From: Sciurus carolinensis
Lineage: Eukaryota > Chordata > Mammalia > Rodentia > Sciuridae
Length of the DNA: 64,000 nt
Reading direction: 5' to 3'
NCBI RefSeq assembly: GCF_902686445.1
Contig: NW_025920104.1
Span: forward strand, 3,410,001-3,474,000
A model generated the notes under the pieces. That model searched no databases and was not told where the DNA came from. It saw only the letters and a list, made by a program, of their open reading frames with translations. Below are positions 1 to 11,125 of this stretch, in pieces. The position numbers and the translations under genes were made by a program. Positions within the stretch are counted from its first letter, which is position 1. The number at the start of each line of letters is the position of its first letter.

Positions 1-767
1 GCCAATAGCACCCTGATACCTAAACCAGACAGAGACACATCGAGGAAAGAAAATTTCAGACCAATATCTTAATGAACATTGACGCAAATATTCTCAACAA
101 AATTTTAGCAAATCGCATACAAATATATATTAAAAAGATAGTGAACCACGATCAAGTGGGTTTTACCCTGGGGATGCAAGGTTGGTTCAACATTGGAAAT
201 CAATAAATGTCATTCACCATATCAACAGACTTAAAGTTAAGAATTACATGATTATTTCAATAGATGCAGAAAAGCATTCGATAAAATACAGCATCCTTTC
301 ATGCACAAAATACTAGAAAAAATTGGGGTAGTGGGAACATTCCTTAACATTATAAAGGCCATCTACGCTAAGCCCATGGCCAATATCATTCCAAATGTGA
401 AAAACTGAAAGCGTTTCCCCTAAAAACTGGAACAAGGCAGGGATGCCCTCTTTCACCACTTCTATTCAACATCATCCTTGAGACTCTAGCCAGAGCAATT
501 ACACAAACCAAAGAAATTAAAGGGATACGAATTGGAAAAGAAGAACTCAAACTATCCCTGTTCACTGACGACATCATTATATATTTAGGGGAACCTGGAA
601 ATTCCACCAGAAAACTTTTAGAACTCATAAGTGAATTCAGTAAAGTAGCAGCTTACAAGATCAATGCTCATAAATCCAATGCATTTTTATACATAAGTGA
701 TGAATCTTCAGAAAGAGAAATTAGGAAAACTACCCCATTCACATTAGCATCGAAAAAAATAAAATAC

Positions 768-1688
768 TTGGGAATCCATCTCACAAAAGAGGTGAAAGAT
801 CTCTACAATGAGAACTACAGAACACTAAAGAAAGAAATTAAAGAAAACCTTAGAAGATGGAAAGATCTCCCATGTTCCTGGATAGGCAGAATTAATATTG
901 TCAAAATGGCCATACTACCTAAAGTGCTATACAGATTCAATGCAATTCCAATTAAAATCCCAATGATGTACCTTGCAGAAATAGAGCAAGCAATTATAAA
1001 ATTCATCTGGAAGAATAAAAAACCTAGAATAGCTAAAGCAATCCTAAGTAGCAAGAACAAAGCAGGGGGTATTGCAATACCAGATCTTCAACTCTACTAC
1101 AAAGCAATAGTAACAAAAATGGCATGGTATTGGTACCAAAATAGACATGTAGATCAATGGTACAGAATAGAGGACATGGACACAAACCCAAATAAATACA
1201 ATTTTCTCATACTAGACAAAGGGTCCAAAAATATGCAATGGAGGAAAGATAGCTTCCTCAACAAATGGTGCTGGGAAAACTGGAAAACCATATGCAACAG
1301 AATGAAATTAAACCCCTATCTCTCACCCTACACAAAACTCAACTCAAAATGGATCAAGGACCTCGGAATCAGACCAGAGACCCTGCATCTTATAGAAGAA
1401 AAAGTAGGTCCAAACCTTCAACTTGTTGGCTTAGGATCAGACTTCCTTAACAGGACTCCCATAGCACAAGAAATAAAAGCCAGAATCAACAACTGGGATA
1501 GATTCAAACTAAAAAGCTTTCTCTCAGCAAAAGAAACTATCAGCAATGTGAAGAGAGAGCCTACAGAGTGGGAGAATATCTTTGCCAACCATACTTCAGA
1601 TAGAGCACTAATTTCCAGAGTATATAATGAACTCAAACTCTACACCAAGAATACAAATAATCCAATCCACAAATGGGTAAGGAAATGA
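768..1688 (+). pseudogene. L1 ORF2 fragment: end of reverse transcriptase and following domain
   Basis: This is the longest open stretch of the first L1 (306 codons). It contains typical L1 ORF2 phrases such as [20 protein letters not shown] and [16 protein letters not shown], which recur in the minus-strand L1 around 43551-45100. It is part of a larger decayed ORF2 and has no start codon of its own; the reading continues from upstream codons. A frameshift near 1673 moves the rest of the protein ([14 protein letters not shown] region) to another frame. Confidence 0.9.
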
Positions 1689-2308
1689 ACAGACACTTCC
1701 CAGAAGAAGATGTACAAGCAATCAACAGATATATGAAAAAATGTTCAACATCCCTAGTAATAAGGGAAATGCAAATCAAAACTACCCTAAGACTTCATCT
1801 CACCCCAATTAGAATGGTGATTATCAAGAACACAAGCAACAATAGGTGTTGGCGAGGATGTGGTGAAAAAGGAACACTCATACATTGCTGGTGGGGTTGC
1901 GAATTAGTGCAGCCACTTTGGAAAGCAGTATGGAGATTCCTCAGAAAGCTTGGAATGGAAACACCATTTGACCCAGCTATCCCACTCCTTGGCTTATACC
2001 CAAAGGATTTAAAATCAGCATACTACAGAGATACAGCCACATCAATGTTCATTGCTGCTTAATTCACCATAGCCAGGTTGTGGAACCAACCTAGATGCCC
2101 TTCAGTTGATGAATGGATAATGAAACTGTGGCATATATATACAATAAAATATTGCTCCGCAATGAAGAATGATAAAATTATGGCATTTGCAGGCAAATGG
2201 ATAAAATTGGAGAATATCATGCTAAGTGAGACAAGCCAATCTCAAAAAACTAAAGGACGAATGATCTCGCCGATAAGCGGATGAGGACATATAATGGGGG
2301 GGTGGGAG

Positions 2309-2348
2309 GGGTTAGCGTTAGGTTTAGGGTTAGGTTTAGGGTTAGGGA
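2309..2348 (+). repeat. Telomere-like TTAGGG/TTTAGGG tract in L1 3' UTR
   Basis: Within the G-rich 3' UTR of the first L1 lies about 40 bp of degenerate (TTAGGG) and (TTTAGGG) units. The full-length minus-strand L1 carries an ordinary polypurine stretch at the equivalent place (about 43090-43150), so the tract is an addition or an expansion in this copy or subfamily. Confidence 0.85.
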
Positions 2349-2563
2349 TAAGGAGTGTGGTAAGAATGAAGGAAAGAAGGACTGTATAGAAGGAAAAGAG
2401 TGGTGGGAAGTGTTGGGGGGGAAGGTAAAACGTAGTGAATCAAACATCATAGCCCTATGTAAACGTATGATTACACAAATTGTATGCCTTGACTCCATGT
2501 AGAAATAGAGAAACAACATGTATCCCTTTGGATACAATAATAATAAAATAATAAAAAAAATAA

Positions 2564-3954
2564 AGATCCCTATAAGTACTGTTTGGTGTAGGGCTGGGAG
2601 GTTCAACCTTGATCCATACATTTAAAAACTTCTAAAGGTAAAGTAATATAATAAAGCTGATGCTTCCATTTGTCAATATCCTTTGACCCAGCAGCAGTAA
2701 AATTCAGCTTCTGGTTGGGTCCTGCCTGGCTGTATGCATCACTACAGCCCTGTTCCTGCCAAGGATCTCCTGCTCCTAACTTTGAAACAGTAGTTTTAGC
2801 CAAATATTCTCTTCAGCATTTCAAAAAGCACTGGATCTAGTCTCATCTGGGATAATCCAGATGAGATTTTATGCACTTATAGTATGCTTGAGATGTATTA
2901 AATAACATGAAATTCAAAATGGTAGAATATTCAATCTTTTGATTAAAATAACAGTGTTTCTGGCTCCAGTTAATTTCTAGCTTCTTTCACTATCTTAGCA
3001 ACTAATAACCTTTTGTAGAGAGTAAATGATTGTCCTTTACAAAATCAGGCAGGATATGTTTACATTCATACAAAAGAAGTTCTTATATGAATAGTATAGC
3101 CTACAAAACCACACTAATTTTAATAGTATTAGAGCAATGTGTGTCTGTGTTGTGTGTATAAGAAAGAGAGAGAATTTGTGTGTGTGTATTTGTACAGACA
3201 TATAACAAAAAAACTGAATAATTAAGATATTCACTCTCCAAAGTCATTTTGTTATTTTAATATATAAAATATATAAACTGTGTTGACAAATAAATCAGCA
3301 ATCTAAAACAGATATGTTAATAAAAATGCTCAATTATATTTGCCTTAAACTATCTAATACTAACTAGTTATCAAAATAAAAGTGAAGGGAAATGATCATG
3401 GCAGATGCTGAAATCAGAACTTCAGAACAAGAGCAAGAGATGGATAAAGATGTATCAAAGTAATGTGGACAAGTTTTAGAGGGAACAAATTCATATTTTC
3501 CTTCAGTAGAAAACATTCAATGGAGAAAAGATGTGAAGATGAAGATATTGACATTTATAATCTATTGTCAAGAAACTGGACGTAGCTGAATTCAGTTACT
3601 AAAAAGGACTGTGGGGATTAATCCTAGGATTTTTCTTATTACCTGGAACTGATATTAAAAACATGAAATTAGCATTTATCTTTAAATAAGAAAATCAAAA
3701 GCTGGTGCCACAAGTTGAGTTAAAAAAATTTAGTTTGAGCAGCTGCTGAACCATAGTAGGAATTAAAAGAACTTAGTTTGGAACTTGCTGACTTTGCACT
3801 GATTCTGAGATATTCAAGTACAGACATCTACTAGGTAGCTAGATAAAGAAGTTAGGTCAGATAGAGATGTCTAGAATGAGATACAGATTTAGAAACCATC
3901 ACTATAAATAAAACCAATAGCTGGATAAGAGTTCAGAAAGTCATAAAAGTACAC
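2564..3954. other. Intergenic, unassigned
   Basis: AT-rich sequence with a loose GT-rich patch at about 3136-3190. I see no gene, no long open frame and no repeat that I recognise. Confidence 0.6.
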
Positions 3955-4499
3955 TTTGTGTCCCCATTATTAATATGCTGAAATCATTACCCCCAATGTG
4001 ATAGTATTAAGAGGTTTGGCCTTTGGGAAGGTCCTGGAGCTAGGGTCCTCATGGGTGGGACTAGTGACCTTATTAAAAGGAACCCTGTGTTAGGTACAGT
4101 GGCATATGTCTGTAATCCAAAACTTGGGAGGTTAAGGATCAAAGACTGTAAGTTTGAGGTCAGCCTGGCAGTTTATGAAGACCCTGTCTCAACATAAAAT
4201 AAAAAAGAATTGGGGATGACTTTCAGTAAGGGAGGGATTGCCTAGTGTGTGAAAGGACCTGGTTCAATCTCCAGTACAGGTGGGGTGGCAGGGAAGAACC
4301 CCAAGAGCTATTACATTCTCTTTCTGACACATGGGAATATAATAGAATGACAGTATGTAACCCAGATGAGGACCCACACTAGAACCTGACCATGTGTGCT
4401 TTATGATCTCAGACTTTTAACCTCTAGAACTGTAAACATTTATTCTTTTCATAAGCCATTTGGTCTATGATTTGAGCTTCAGCAGCCTGAAATAAGCCA
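3955..4499 (+). mobile_element. MaLR-type (ERVL-MaLR) solo LTR, interrupted by a SINE
   Basis: The left part (3955-4088) has the usual MaLR opening, a run of Cs followed by the AATGTGATAGTATTAAGAGG region. The right part (about 4297-4499) has the MaLR 3' end, with CTCTAGAACTGTAAA and the AGCAGCCTGAAATAAG motif. A B1-dID SINE sits between them. No internal retroviral genes are present. The exact MLT/MST subfamily is not assigned. Confidence 0.75.
4091..4290 (+). mobile_element. B1-dID dimeric SINE
   Basis: A 7SL-derived B1 monomer (GGCATATGTCTGTAATCC, then GAGGTCAGCCTGG and ACCCTGTCTC) is followed by an A-rich linker and a tRNA-derived ID unit (AAAGGACCTGGTTCAATCTC). It is inserted in the MaLR LTR and so is younger than it. 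Confidence 0.8.
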
Positions 4500-4965
4500 A
4501 GCTCTGGGAGAAAAGAAACAAGCAAAGGAAGGGATCTGATGTTAATACTGCCAATTGAAAATGGTGAAAACTAACCCCAAGAAGAGATCTAAAAACCAAA
4601 AATAAAAACATGACCTTTAAGAGAAGGACCAGGAGTGTGAAGAGTCATAAACTCTAAGGTTAGAGATATTTTTGAGAAAAAGGAAACAGTCAACTGTACC
4701 AAATACAAAAAGAAAAGCAACACTAAGGTAGGAAAGGAGATAAGAATAAACAAGCAATACATTTATAGTTGGGAGACCTGGAAGCTAAAGTATTCACATC
4801 TTAAAACTTCTATCTTTTCTGTGAAGTAGGAAGTAAGATCTCATAGAACTGTGTATATACTGAAGAGTCAAAGATAAAAGCAAAACATTTGAAAATCAGT
4901 AGCAGAGACATTAAACACAAAAGCTGTAACAGAATTTATGATATCTGTAAGAGTGGAGTACTATT
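4500..4965. other. Intergenic, unassigned
   Basis: Unique-looking A-rich DNA. Nothing recognised. Confidence 0.5.
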
Positions 4966-5824
4966 AGAAATATGCTCTTTAGTCATAAATTCATTCTTTT
5001 CTATGGCTAATATTCCATTGTGTATATACACATTTTCTTTATCCATTCATTTGTTGAAGGGCACCTAGGTTGTTTCCATAGCTTAGCTATTGTGAATTGA
5101 GCTGCTCTAACAATTGATGTGACTAGATCACCGTAGGGAACCGATTTTAAGTCCTTTGGGTATACACCAAGAAGTGGGATAACTGAGTCAAATGGTGGTT
5201 CCACTCCAAGTTGAGGAATCTCCATACTGCTTTCCAGAATGGTTGCAGCAATTTGCAGTCTCACCAGCAATGTATGAGTGTACCTTTTCCCCCTCATCCT
5301 CACTAACATTTTTCATTACTTGTGTTCTTGATAATTGCCATTCTGACTGGAATTAGATGGAAATTCAGTGTAGTTTTAATCTGCATTTCTTTAACTTCTA
5401 GAGAAGTTGAACTTTTTTTTCATGTATTTGTTGACTTTATGACTTTTGCCAGTAAATGGATGGTTCTGGAGACTATTGTGCTAAGTGAAATAAGCCCACT
5501 CCAAAAAAACAAGGGAAGAATGTTGTCTCTGATATGCAGATACTAGCACACAACAAGGGTCAGGAGGGAAAAATAGAACATCAATGGATTAGATAAAGGG
5601 GAATGAAGAAAAAGGAGGGGAGATGGGAATAGGAAAGACAGTAGAATGAATTGGATGTAACTTTCGTATGCTCATATATGAACACACAACCAGTCTAATT
5701 CCACATCAAGTACAACCAAAAGAATGGGAAGTTATACTCCATGTATGCATAATATGTCATAATACACTCTACTGTCATGTATATCTAATAAAGAATTTAA
5801 AAATTTATAAAGAAATATGCTCTT
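4966..5824 (+). mobile_element. 5'-inverted (twin-primed) L1 insertion with 14-bp target-site duplication
   Basis: Perfect copies of AGAAATATGCTCTT lie at 4966-4979 and 5811-5824. Between them, about 4981-5435 is ORF2 C-terminal sequence on the minus strand and 5436-5810 is the immediately following ORF2 end, 3' UTR and A-rich tail on the plus strand. The two pieces are contiguous in a normal L1 and share a 9-bp overlap (TTTATGACT at 5436-5444, its reverse complement at 4981-4989). This is the classic outcome of twin priming during target-primed reverse transcription. Confidence 0.93.
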
Positions 5825-6190
5825 AACAGTGAACTATAGTAGGTTTCACCTTTGTAGCACTTTATCTGAACCATTTTAAATTTGAAGACAATATTTCATA
5901 ATGATGAAGTGATAAACACTTTAGCATTTTTCTTATAAAATAGTGATAATATTAAACTTAAATTAATAATTGTTATTTGATATATTGATTACAATTTGAT
6001 CATTTCAAATAATTTGATACTTTATGGTACATTTTGATTCCCCCAGTTTAACAAAAATTAGGACAAAAATTGTGTTATATTTTATTACCCAGAATTTAGA
6101 TAAATTTAATGCATTGCATTTGGTTCTTAAATCTCTTTAATGTATTCTAATCTAAAATAGTTTCCTAGTGTTGGATTATGTTTGTTCTTG
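5825..6190. other. AT-rich intergenic DNA, unassigned
   Basis: Very AT-rich. No gene or recognised repeat. Confidence 0.5.
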
Positions 6191-6612
6191 ATATTTTTTC
6201 CCCTTTTACAGAACTAGGGATTGAATCCAGGGGAACTCTAACATGCTATATCCCCAGCCTTCTTTACTTATTTTTGTATTTTTTAAATTATTTATTTATT
6301 TAGTTTTTAATTTTTTATAGACTGCAGTTTGATTCATTGTACACAAATAGGGTACACAATTTCATTTCTATGGTTGTACACAATGCAGATTCATACCATT
6401 TGTGTAATCATACATGTACATAGGGCAATGATGTCTGTCTCATTCCACCATTTTTCATACCCCCCTCCCTCTCATTTTCTTCTACATATTCTAAAGTTCC
6501 CCCAAAGACAGGGTCTCTCTAAATGGCCAAGACTGGCCTTGAATTTGCAATCCTCTTGCCTCAGCCTCTGGAGTAGCTGCAATTACAGGCATGTGCCACC
6601 AATTCCAGTGAG
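6191..6612 (-). mobile_element. B1-dID SINE (minus) split by an L1 3' fragment
   Basis: The ID half (reverse of GGCTGGGGATAT...) lies at about 6205-6262 and the B1 half (GACAGGGTCTCTCTAAATGG to CAGGCATGTGCCACC) at about 6507-6601. L1 3' UTR sequence separates them, so the L1 landed in the A-rich linker of an existing SINE. Confidence 0.75.
6315..6500 (-). mobile_element. L1 3' UTR fragment
   Basis: The reverse complement matches the L1 3' end at 12740-12860, including the sense-strand sequences GTACAACCATAGAAATG and TGAATCAAA followed by TGCAGTCT. It is heavily 5' truncated and nested in a SINE. Confidence 0.85.
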
Positions 6613-7964
6613 ACTGATTGCTGGAGAGTTAGAGTCATTCATTGTGCACAATGACCCATATCCTGGATTTGATTGTTTCCTTGTGGTTACACTCAGGTTA
6701 AGCAATTTTTGGCCTAAATACTACATAGAGATACATCACATGAGGATTTACATAATTGTGGAATCATACTTCTGTTGGTGATGCTAAATTTGATAGTCTG
6801 GTTAGTGAGGTGAGTACCACATTTTTTTTAAAGTACACTTTTCCCTTTGTAAGGAATAAGAGGTTTATATGATGCTATTGTGAAACCATGAAACTGTCTT
6901 GTTCCCCAAGAGTTTTGCATCCAATAAAAATTTTATCAACTATTGATAGTTTTGACCTGAAGTAATTATTACATTGGTGACTGCAAAATGGTCATTTAAA
7001 AAAATCTATCATTCTTTCTCTATATATTAATTAGCAATATCTCTAAAGAGAAGCTTTACTCCCCATCTCATCTCTTTCTTTCAATATCTTTCTCCCTCCC
7101 TCTCTTTCTTCCCACTCCTCATCACTAGGGACTTGTGAATTTTTTAAATTAAATACATTGCAAGGTGTTACTGTCATTATTTCTTATATTCCAAGTGTTC
7201 CATATCACACTAGTGGAACTCTTACAGTTCACTCCTTTTGACATGACCTACTAGTCTTTAATAATGTCTTGCTATTGAGATTACCAGGGATCATTCTATG
7301 CAAGTTCAATTTATATATTTCCTGTTCCAGATCTGGAATCAGGCATTTCTCAAAGGAGATCTGGTTACTTTTAGTGGAGAATCACATTTCAAAATAAAGG
7401 TCTAGGCACCAGGTATATTTATTTCTACTTCTAAGCATATCTTTCAGTGAGGAAGGCTAAGAATGCACATGCAAGCATGTATACACATGTATGTTTGTGG
7501 TTATTCTGCTACTTCAAATTCACATATGACATCATGGGGGAGTCTTCAACTTCCCTTGTTCCATACTTGTTTCTGATGCTGTACTGGAACCTCTGAGGTG
7601 GGACTGCAACAAGTCAGATTCACTGCCTTGGACTCTATCCCCAGCTTCCATGATGTAGGGTCTTGCAGGAGAATCTGGTGCCCTTCACCACAGAGTTAAA
7701 CATGTGTCACATTGAAATGGTTGCAGTTCTCATCCTCAGTTCTGGCTTACAGGGGAAAGTCAAAAAACATCTCTGAGTTACCCTCTTAGCTGCATTTCTT
7801 ATCAACTTTTAAAGGGAGTTTTCTCTGGATCATCCCAAGAAGTATATTTAAAGAATGACTGAGTAGGTCTTACATGAAGGAAGAGAATTTTGGGAGACTG
7901 TTGCAGTTTAGTTAATTCTACATGGTACAATCTACAGTTATAAAACTACATTCAAAAGAAATTA
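6613..7964. other. Intergenic, unassigned
   Basis: Mostly unique-looking. It includes a pyrimidine-rich patch at 7070-7120 (TCTCCCTCCCTCTC). No gene evidence. Confidence 0.5.
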
Positions 7965-7965
7965 A

Positions 7966-8060
7966 GGGCCTGGGGATAGAGTTCAGTGGAAGAGCACATG
8001 CATGGCATGTGTGAGGCCCTGAGTTCAATTCCCAGTGTCACACACATTTAAAAAAAAGAT
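7966..8060 (+). mobile_element. ID SINE
   Basis: It has the tRNA-derived ID body: GGGCCTGGGGATAGAGTTCA (A box region) and GTGAGGCCCTGAGTTCAATT (B box region), followed by a short A tail. Confidence 0.88.
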
Positions 8061-8195
8061 ACTTGATTTAATCATTTTCTCTGTGCAATTATGTTTTCAA
8101 TTTGATATAAAATTAGGTTCATTTGTTTAGATTTTTAAACTTATTTTCTTGTCTCATAAATTTGAAATTCTTAATGTATTTCTCTCATAAATTAT

Positions 8196-8612
8196 CATAG
8201 TTTAGATATTAGGTATCCCCCAAAGGTTCATGTGTGAGACAATGCAAAAACATTCAGAGGTGAAATGATTGGGTTATGAAAGTCTTAACTCAAACAGTGA
8301 ATTAACCCCCTCATGGGGATTACTGTGTGGTAATTGAAGGCAGGTAGGGTGAGGCTGGAGGAGGCACTGGGGTGTGACTTTTGAGGATATACTTTATATC
8401 TGGAGTCTCTCTGCTTTCTGATCATTATATGAGCCTCTTCCCTCCATCACATGCTCCATGATATTCTGCCTCATTTCAAACCCCAAGGAATGGAGCCAAC
8501 TGTCTATGGATTGAGACCTCTGAAACTGTGATCCCACAAATAAACTTTTCCTCTTCTTAAATTGTTCTTGTCAGGTCTTTTAGTCACAGCATTGAAAAAG
8601 CTGACTAAAACA
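8196..8612 (+). mobile_element. MaLR-type solo LTR
   Basis: It begins GTTTAGATATTAGGTATCCC, has TGAAATGATTGGGTTATGAA near 8260, a polyadenylation signal in CAAATAAACTTTTCC at about 8537, and ends with a TTTTAGTCACAGC block and GACTAAAACAG. The reverse complement of the same element occurs at 60783-61267. No internal genes flank it. Confidence 0.82.
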
Positions 8613-8702
8613 GAAATATACTAAAATATAGACTCAGAAGTTTCACTTCCATTCTCCAATGCTCCACTCAGTTCTTAACCATCCATTTCATTCTATTAAA
8701 TA

Positions 8703-8704
<2 letters not shown>

Positions 8705-8749
<45 letters not shown>
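8705..8749. repeat. (CA)n microsatellite, about 22 units
   Basis: An uninterrupted CA dinucleotide run, likely polymorphic. Confidence 0.98.
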
Positions 8750-8751
<2 letters not shown>

Positions 8752-8756
8752 TCCCA

Positions 8757-9295
8757 TTACCCATGGGGGACACGTTGCAAGATTTCCAGTGAATGTCTGA
8801 AATTGTGGATAGTAACAAACTTTATTCTATTTTTTCCTTAATATACATACCTGTGATAAAGTTTAATATACAAATTAGGCATAGCAGATTAATAAAACTA
8901 ATAATAAAATAGAATGATTATAACAATACACTGAAATTAATTTGCCTTCCTTACTATTCTTGTGCTTTAGGGGCATTATTAAGTAAAATATGGGTTACTA
9001 GAGCACTAGCACTGCAATACTATGATAGTTAATCTAATAACTGCAATAGCTACTAAGTGACTAATAGGCAGGCAGCATATATGGCGTGGATAGGTTGGGA
9101 AAAGAGATGATTCACATCCCAGTGGGATGGAGTCAGATGGTGCATGATTTCATCACTTCACTCAATGGCATGCAATTTAAAATTTACAAATTGTTTATTT
9201 CTGTAAATTTCCATTAGCTATTTTCAGACCATGGATGACCACAGATAACTGAAACCAGAGGGAGAAAAACTGCGGAGGGGAATCTCCTCTAAAAC
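8757..9295 (+). mobile_element. Degenerate DNA transposon, TcMar-Tigger-like
   Basis: The left end (CATGGGGGACACGTTGCAAG, then AATGTCTGAAATTGTGGATA), the AT-rich middle with AAAGTTTAATATACAAATTA, and the right end (CCATGGATGACCACAGATAA and CTGAAACCAGAGG) look like an old non-autonomous Tigger-type element. No transposase frame remains. The family name is from memory. Confidence 0.55.
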
Positions 9296-9419
9296 TATGT
9301 ATAGTTTCCCCCCTATTTTTTGCCAAAAGGTAACATACAGTATATAGCTTACTGTACCTTACAATACAAGCAAACTTTAAAGGAACTAACAATAAAAAAT
9401 AACAAGTTCACAAAGAATA

Positions 9420-10640
9420 TTTCAAAGAATTCTATCTTATTAACATACTCAAGGGTAGTATAAGCAAGATGTCATAAGAAAAAATAACATTCTGATATAA
9501 AAATTCTTTGTTAAAAGTTAGGAATATAATATTCTAATAAATTTCACCAATCTAGAAGCAAAGTCCTCCATGGGAAAAAGTTAGAAAGTCTGGAAAATTG
9601 AGATGACAGCTGAATGTAATATATTATTGAGATACCCATTGTTAAAGTATTTGATGAGAATCTGGAATTCCACAGAGATAATTACAAGGGTTTCTCAATG
9701 AGAAAGTTGTTCTGAATCAACTCTATAATTCTATTTTCTATTCACATTTAAATAGCTTTAGAGAGTAACCATTAAACAATATGGAATTTTATTCATAATG
9801 ATAACCTTGATTCAGAAAGAAAGTATTGAATTGTGATCAGTTACACATCAGTGAAACTGCTTGTAACTCTAGAAGCTTCTGGGATGATGCTTGTTTCTCA
9901 GTAGTTGACCATTATCAATGTGGGATCAGACCTGGCTAGGCAGGTCTGGCCTACTGGTGGGACTATCTAGTGTCTATTAGAATGTAGGATTCAAGATAGA
10001 AATGCCAGTTGAAAATAAACTCATCTCCAGGGGAGAAAGGGTCAGACACAGCAGCAATGCTCTTAACAATGTTTCAGTCATCAACTAGAGCAATGGTTCT
10101 GCATTGTTCTTTTTATCTAGAATTTGTTCTCCAGTTTTCTGTAAATACACAACTACCTTAGGGGAAAAAGGGATTGTGAGCAAAACCTAAAAGCATCGTG
10201 CTGACTAAAATGTCTGTAAGAACTTAGAATGCAAGATGATACTATCTCGATGCTCATATGGCCCACACCACCACAAAAGGGAGGTGTTCTCTGTTTCTGT
10301 GCAGACTGCAATCTGGCTTGGATCATCACAGGTTCCAGGAACACTGTTTGGGATGGAAGGTTTCAGCGTATCAACATTGCCCATGGCAGCACTGGGATTT
10401 AGGGCAAAGTATCCAGGAGTAGACAGGCTATGTCCAATGAAAAGGACCTACATTTATTTTTGTATGCTGTGGAAGCTTCAGAAACTGAAAAAGAAAGGTA
10501 AAGCCTTGCTCATATGCATACTGAGATACATCAGTGATTTCAGGTAATAAAGGGTAGAGAATTTGATTGGGTATAGAATCTTGGGAGCAGAGGAGAGTGA
10601 GTAGTTAGTTCTGCAGATTAGCCAGTTCCTCATTCTAAAC
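9420..10640. other. Intergenic, unassigned
   Basis: Unique-looking. Short open frames on both strands near 10153-10547 have no recognisable product and no flanking splice signals that I trust. Confidence 0.45.
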
Positions 10641-10644
10641 AATA

Positions 10645-11125
10645 CCTGTGGTGGTTTTAAACCATGTCTGAAAATTCTTTGGCACTTCTTTCATCAAAAG
10701 GTGGAATCTATATCCCCTCATCGTGAATTTGAACCAACTTTGTGATAAAAATGCAGCAGAAATAAAATAAAATGCAATAAAATGCAGCAGAAGTGATGGA
10801 GTCTCGATCATAAAATGAATATAGTTTTCACGTTGCTTTCTGGAATACTAACATTGGAAATTTTTAGCTGCCTTGTAAGAAGTCTGACAACACTAAGGCA
10901 CACATGCTAGGAAGAAGCTAGCATGAAGAGAGTATGTTTAGGAATTATGGCTGAAAGCCCCAGCTTAGATCCCAGTATTGACTACCAGTCATGTTAATAA
11001 ATATGTATCAGAGTATTCCAGTCTCCTGTCACCAAGACACCCCAGGCATTGCAGCTTTCTCAGCTGAGACATCATGGAGCTCAGATAAGCCATCTTTGCT
11101 ATGCCTTATCTAAACTCTCATTGAG
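10645..11125 (+). repeat. Probable ancient interspersed repeat
   Basis: The string TTTGGCACTTCTTTCATCAA, then GGTGGAATCTATATCCCCTC, and the later AGACATCATGGAGCTCAG region resemble a widespread old mammalian repeat. I cannot name the family with confidence. Confidence 0.45.

Larger units (their letters stand above)
1..2563 (+). mobile_element. L1 LINE, 3' part of ORF2 plus 3' UTR (5' end outside window)
   Basis: The plus strand encodes L1 ORF2 from the reverse transcriptase domain to the C terminus, followed by a G-rich 3' UTR and an A-rich tail at about 2532-2563. The reading frame is broken: stops and frameshifts lie in 1-767, 768-1688 is open, the frame shifts near 1673, and a stop follows 2062. 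The RT catalytic motif, normally FADD, reads FTDD at about 560-571. The C-terminal zinc-knuckle-like region ([14 protein letters not shown]) is present at about 1861-1902. The same regions occur on the minus strand at 43170-45100, so the family is repeated within the window. The copy is clearly inactive. Confidence 0.95.

Noticed and set aside
2309..2348. True chromosome end
   Set aside because: The tract is short, degenerate and embedded in an L1 3' UTR followed by its A-tail.
7966..8060. Functional tRNA gene
   Set aside because: The A and B boxes belong to an ID SINE with an A tail; the body does not fold as a canonical tRNA and similar copies occur many times.
10236..10547. 103-codon open frame on the plus strand
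   Set aside because: No homology recognised, no promoter, no splice sites; unsupported.
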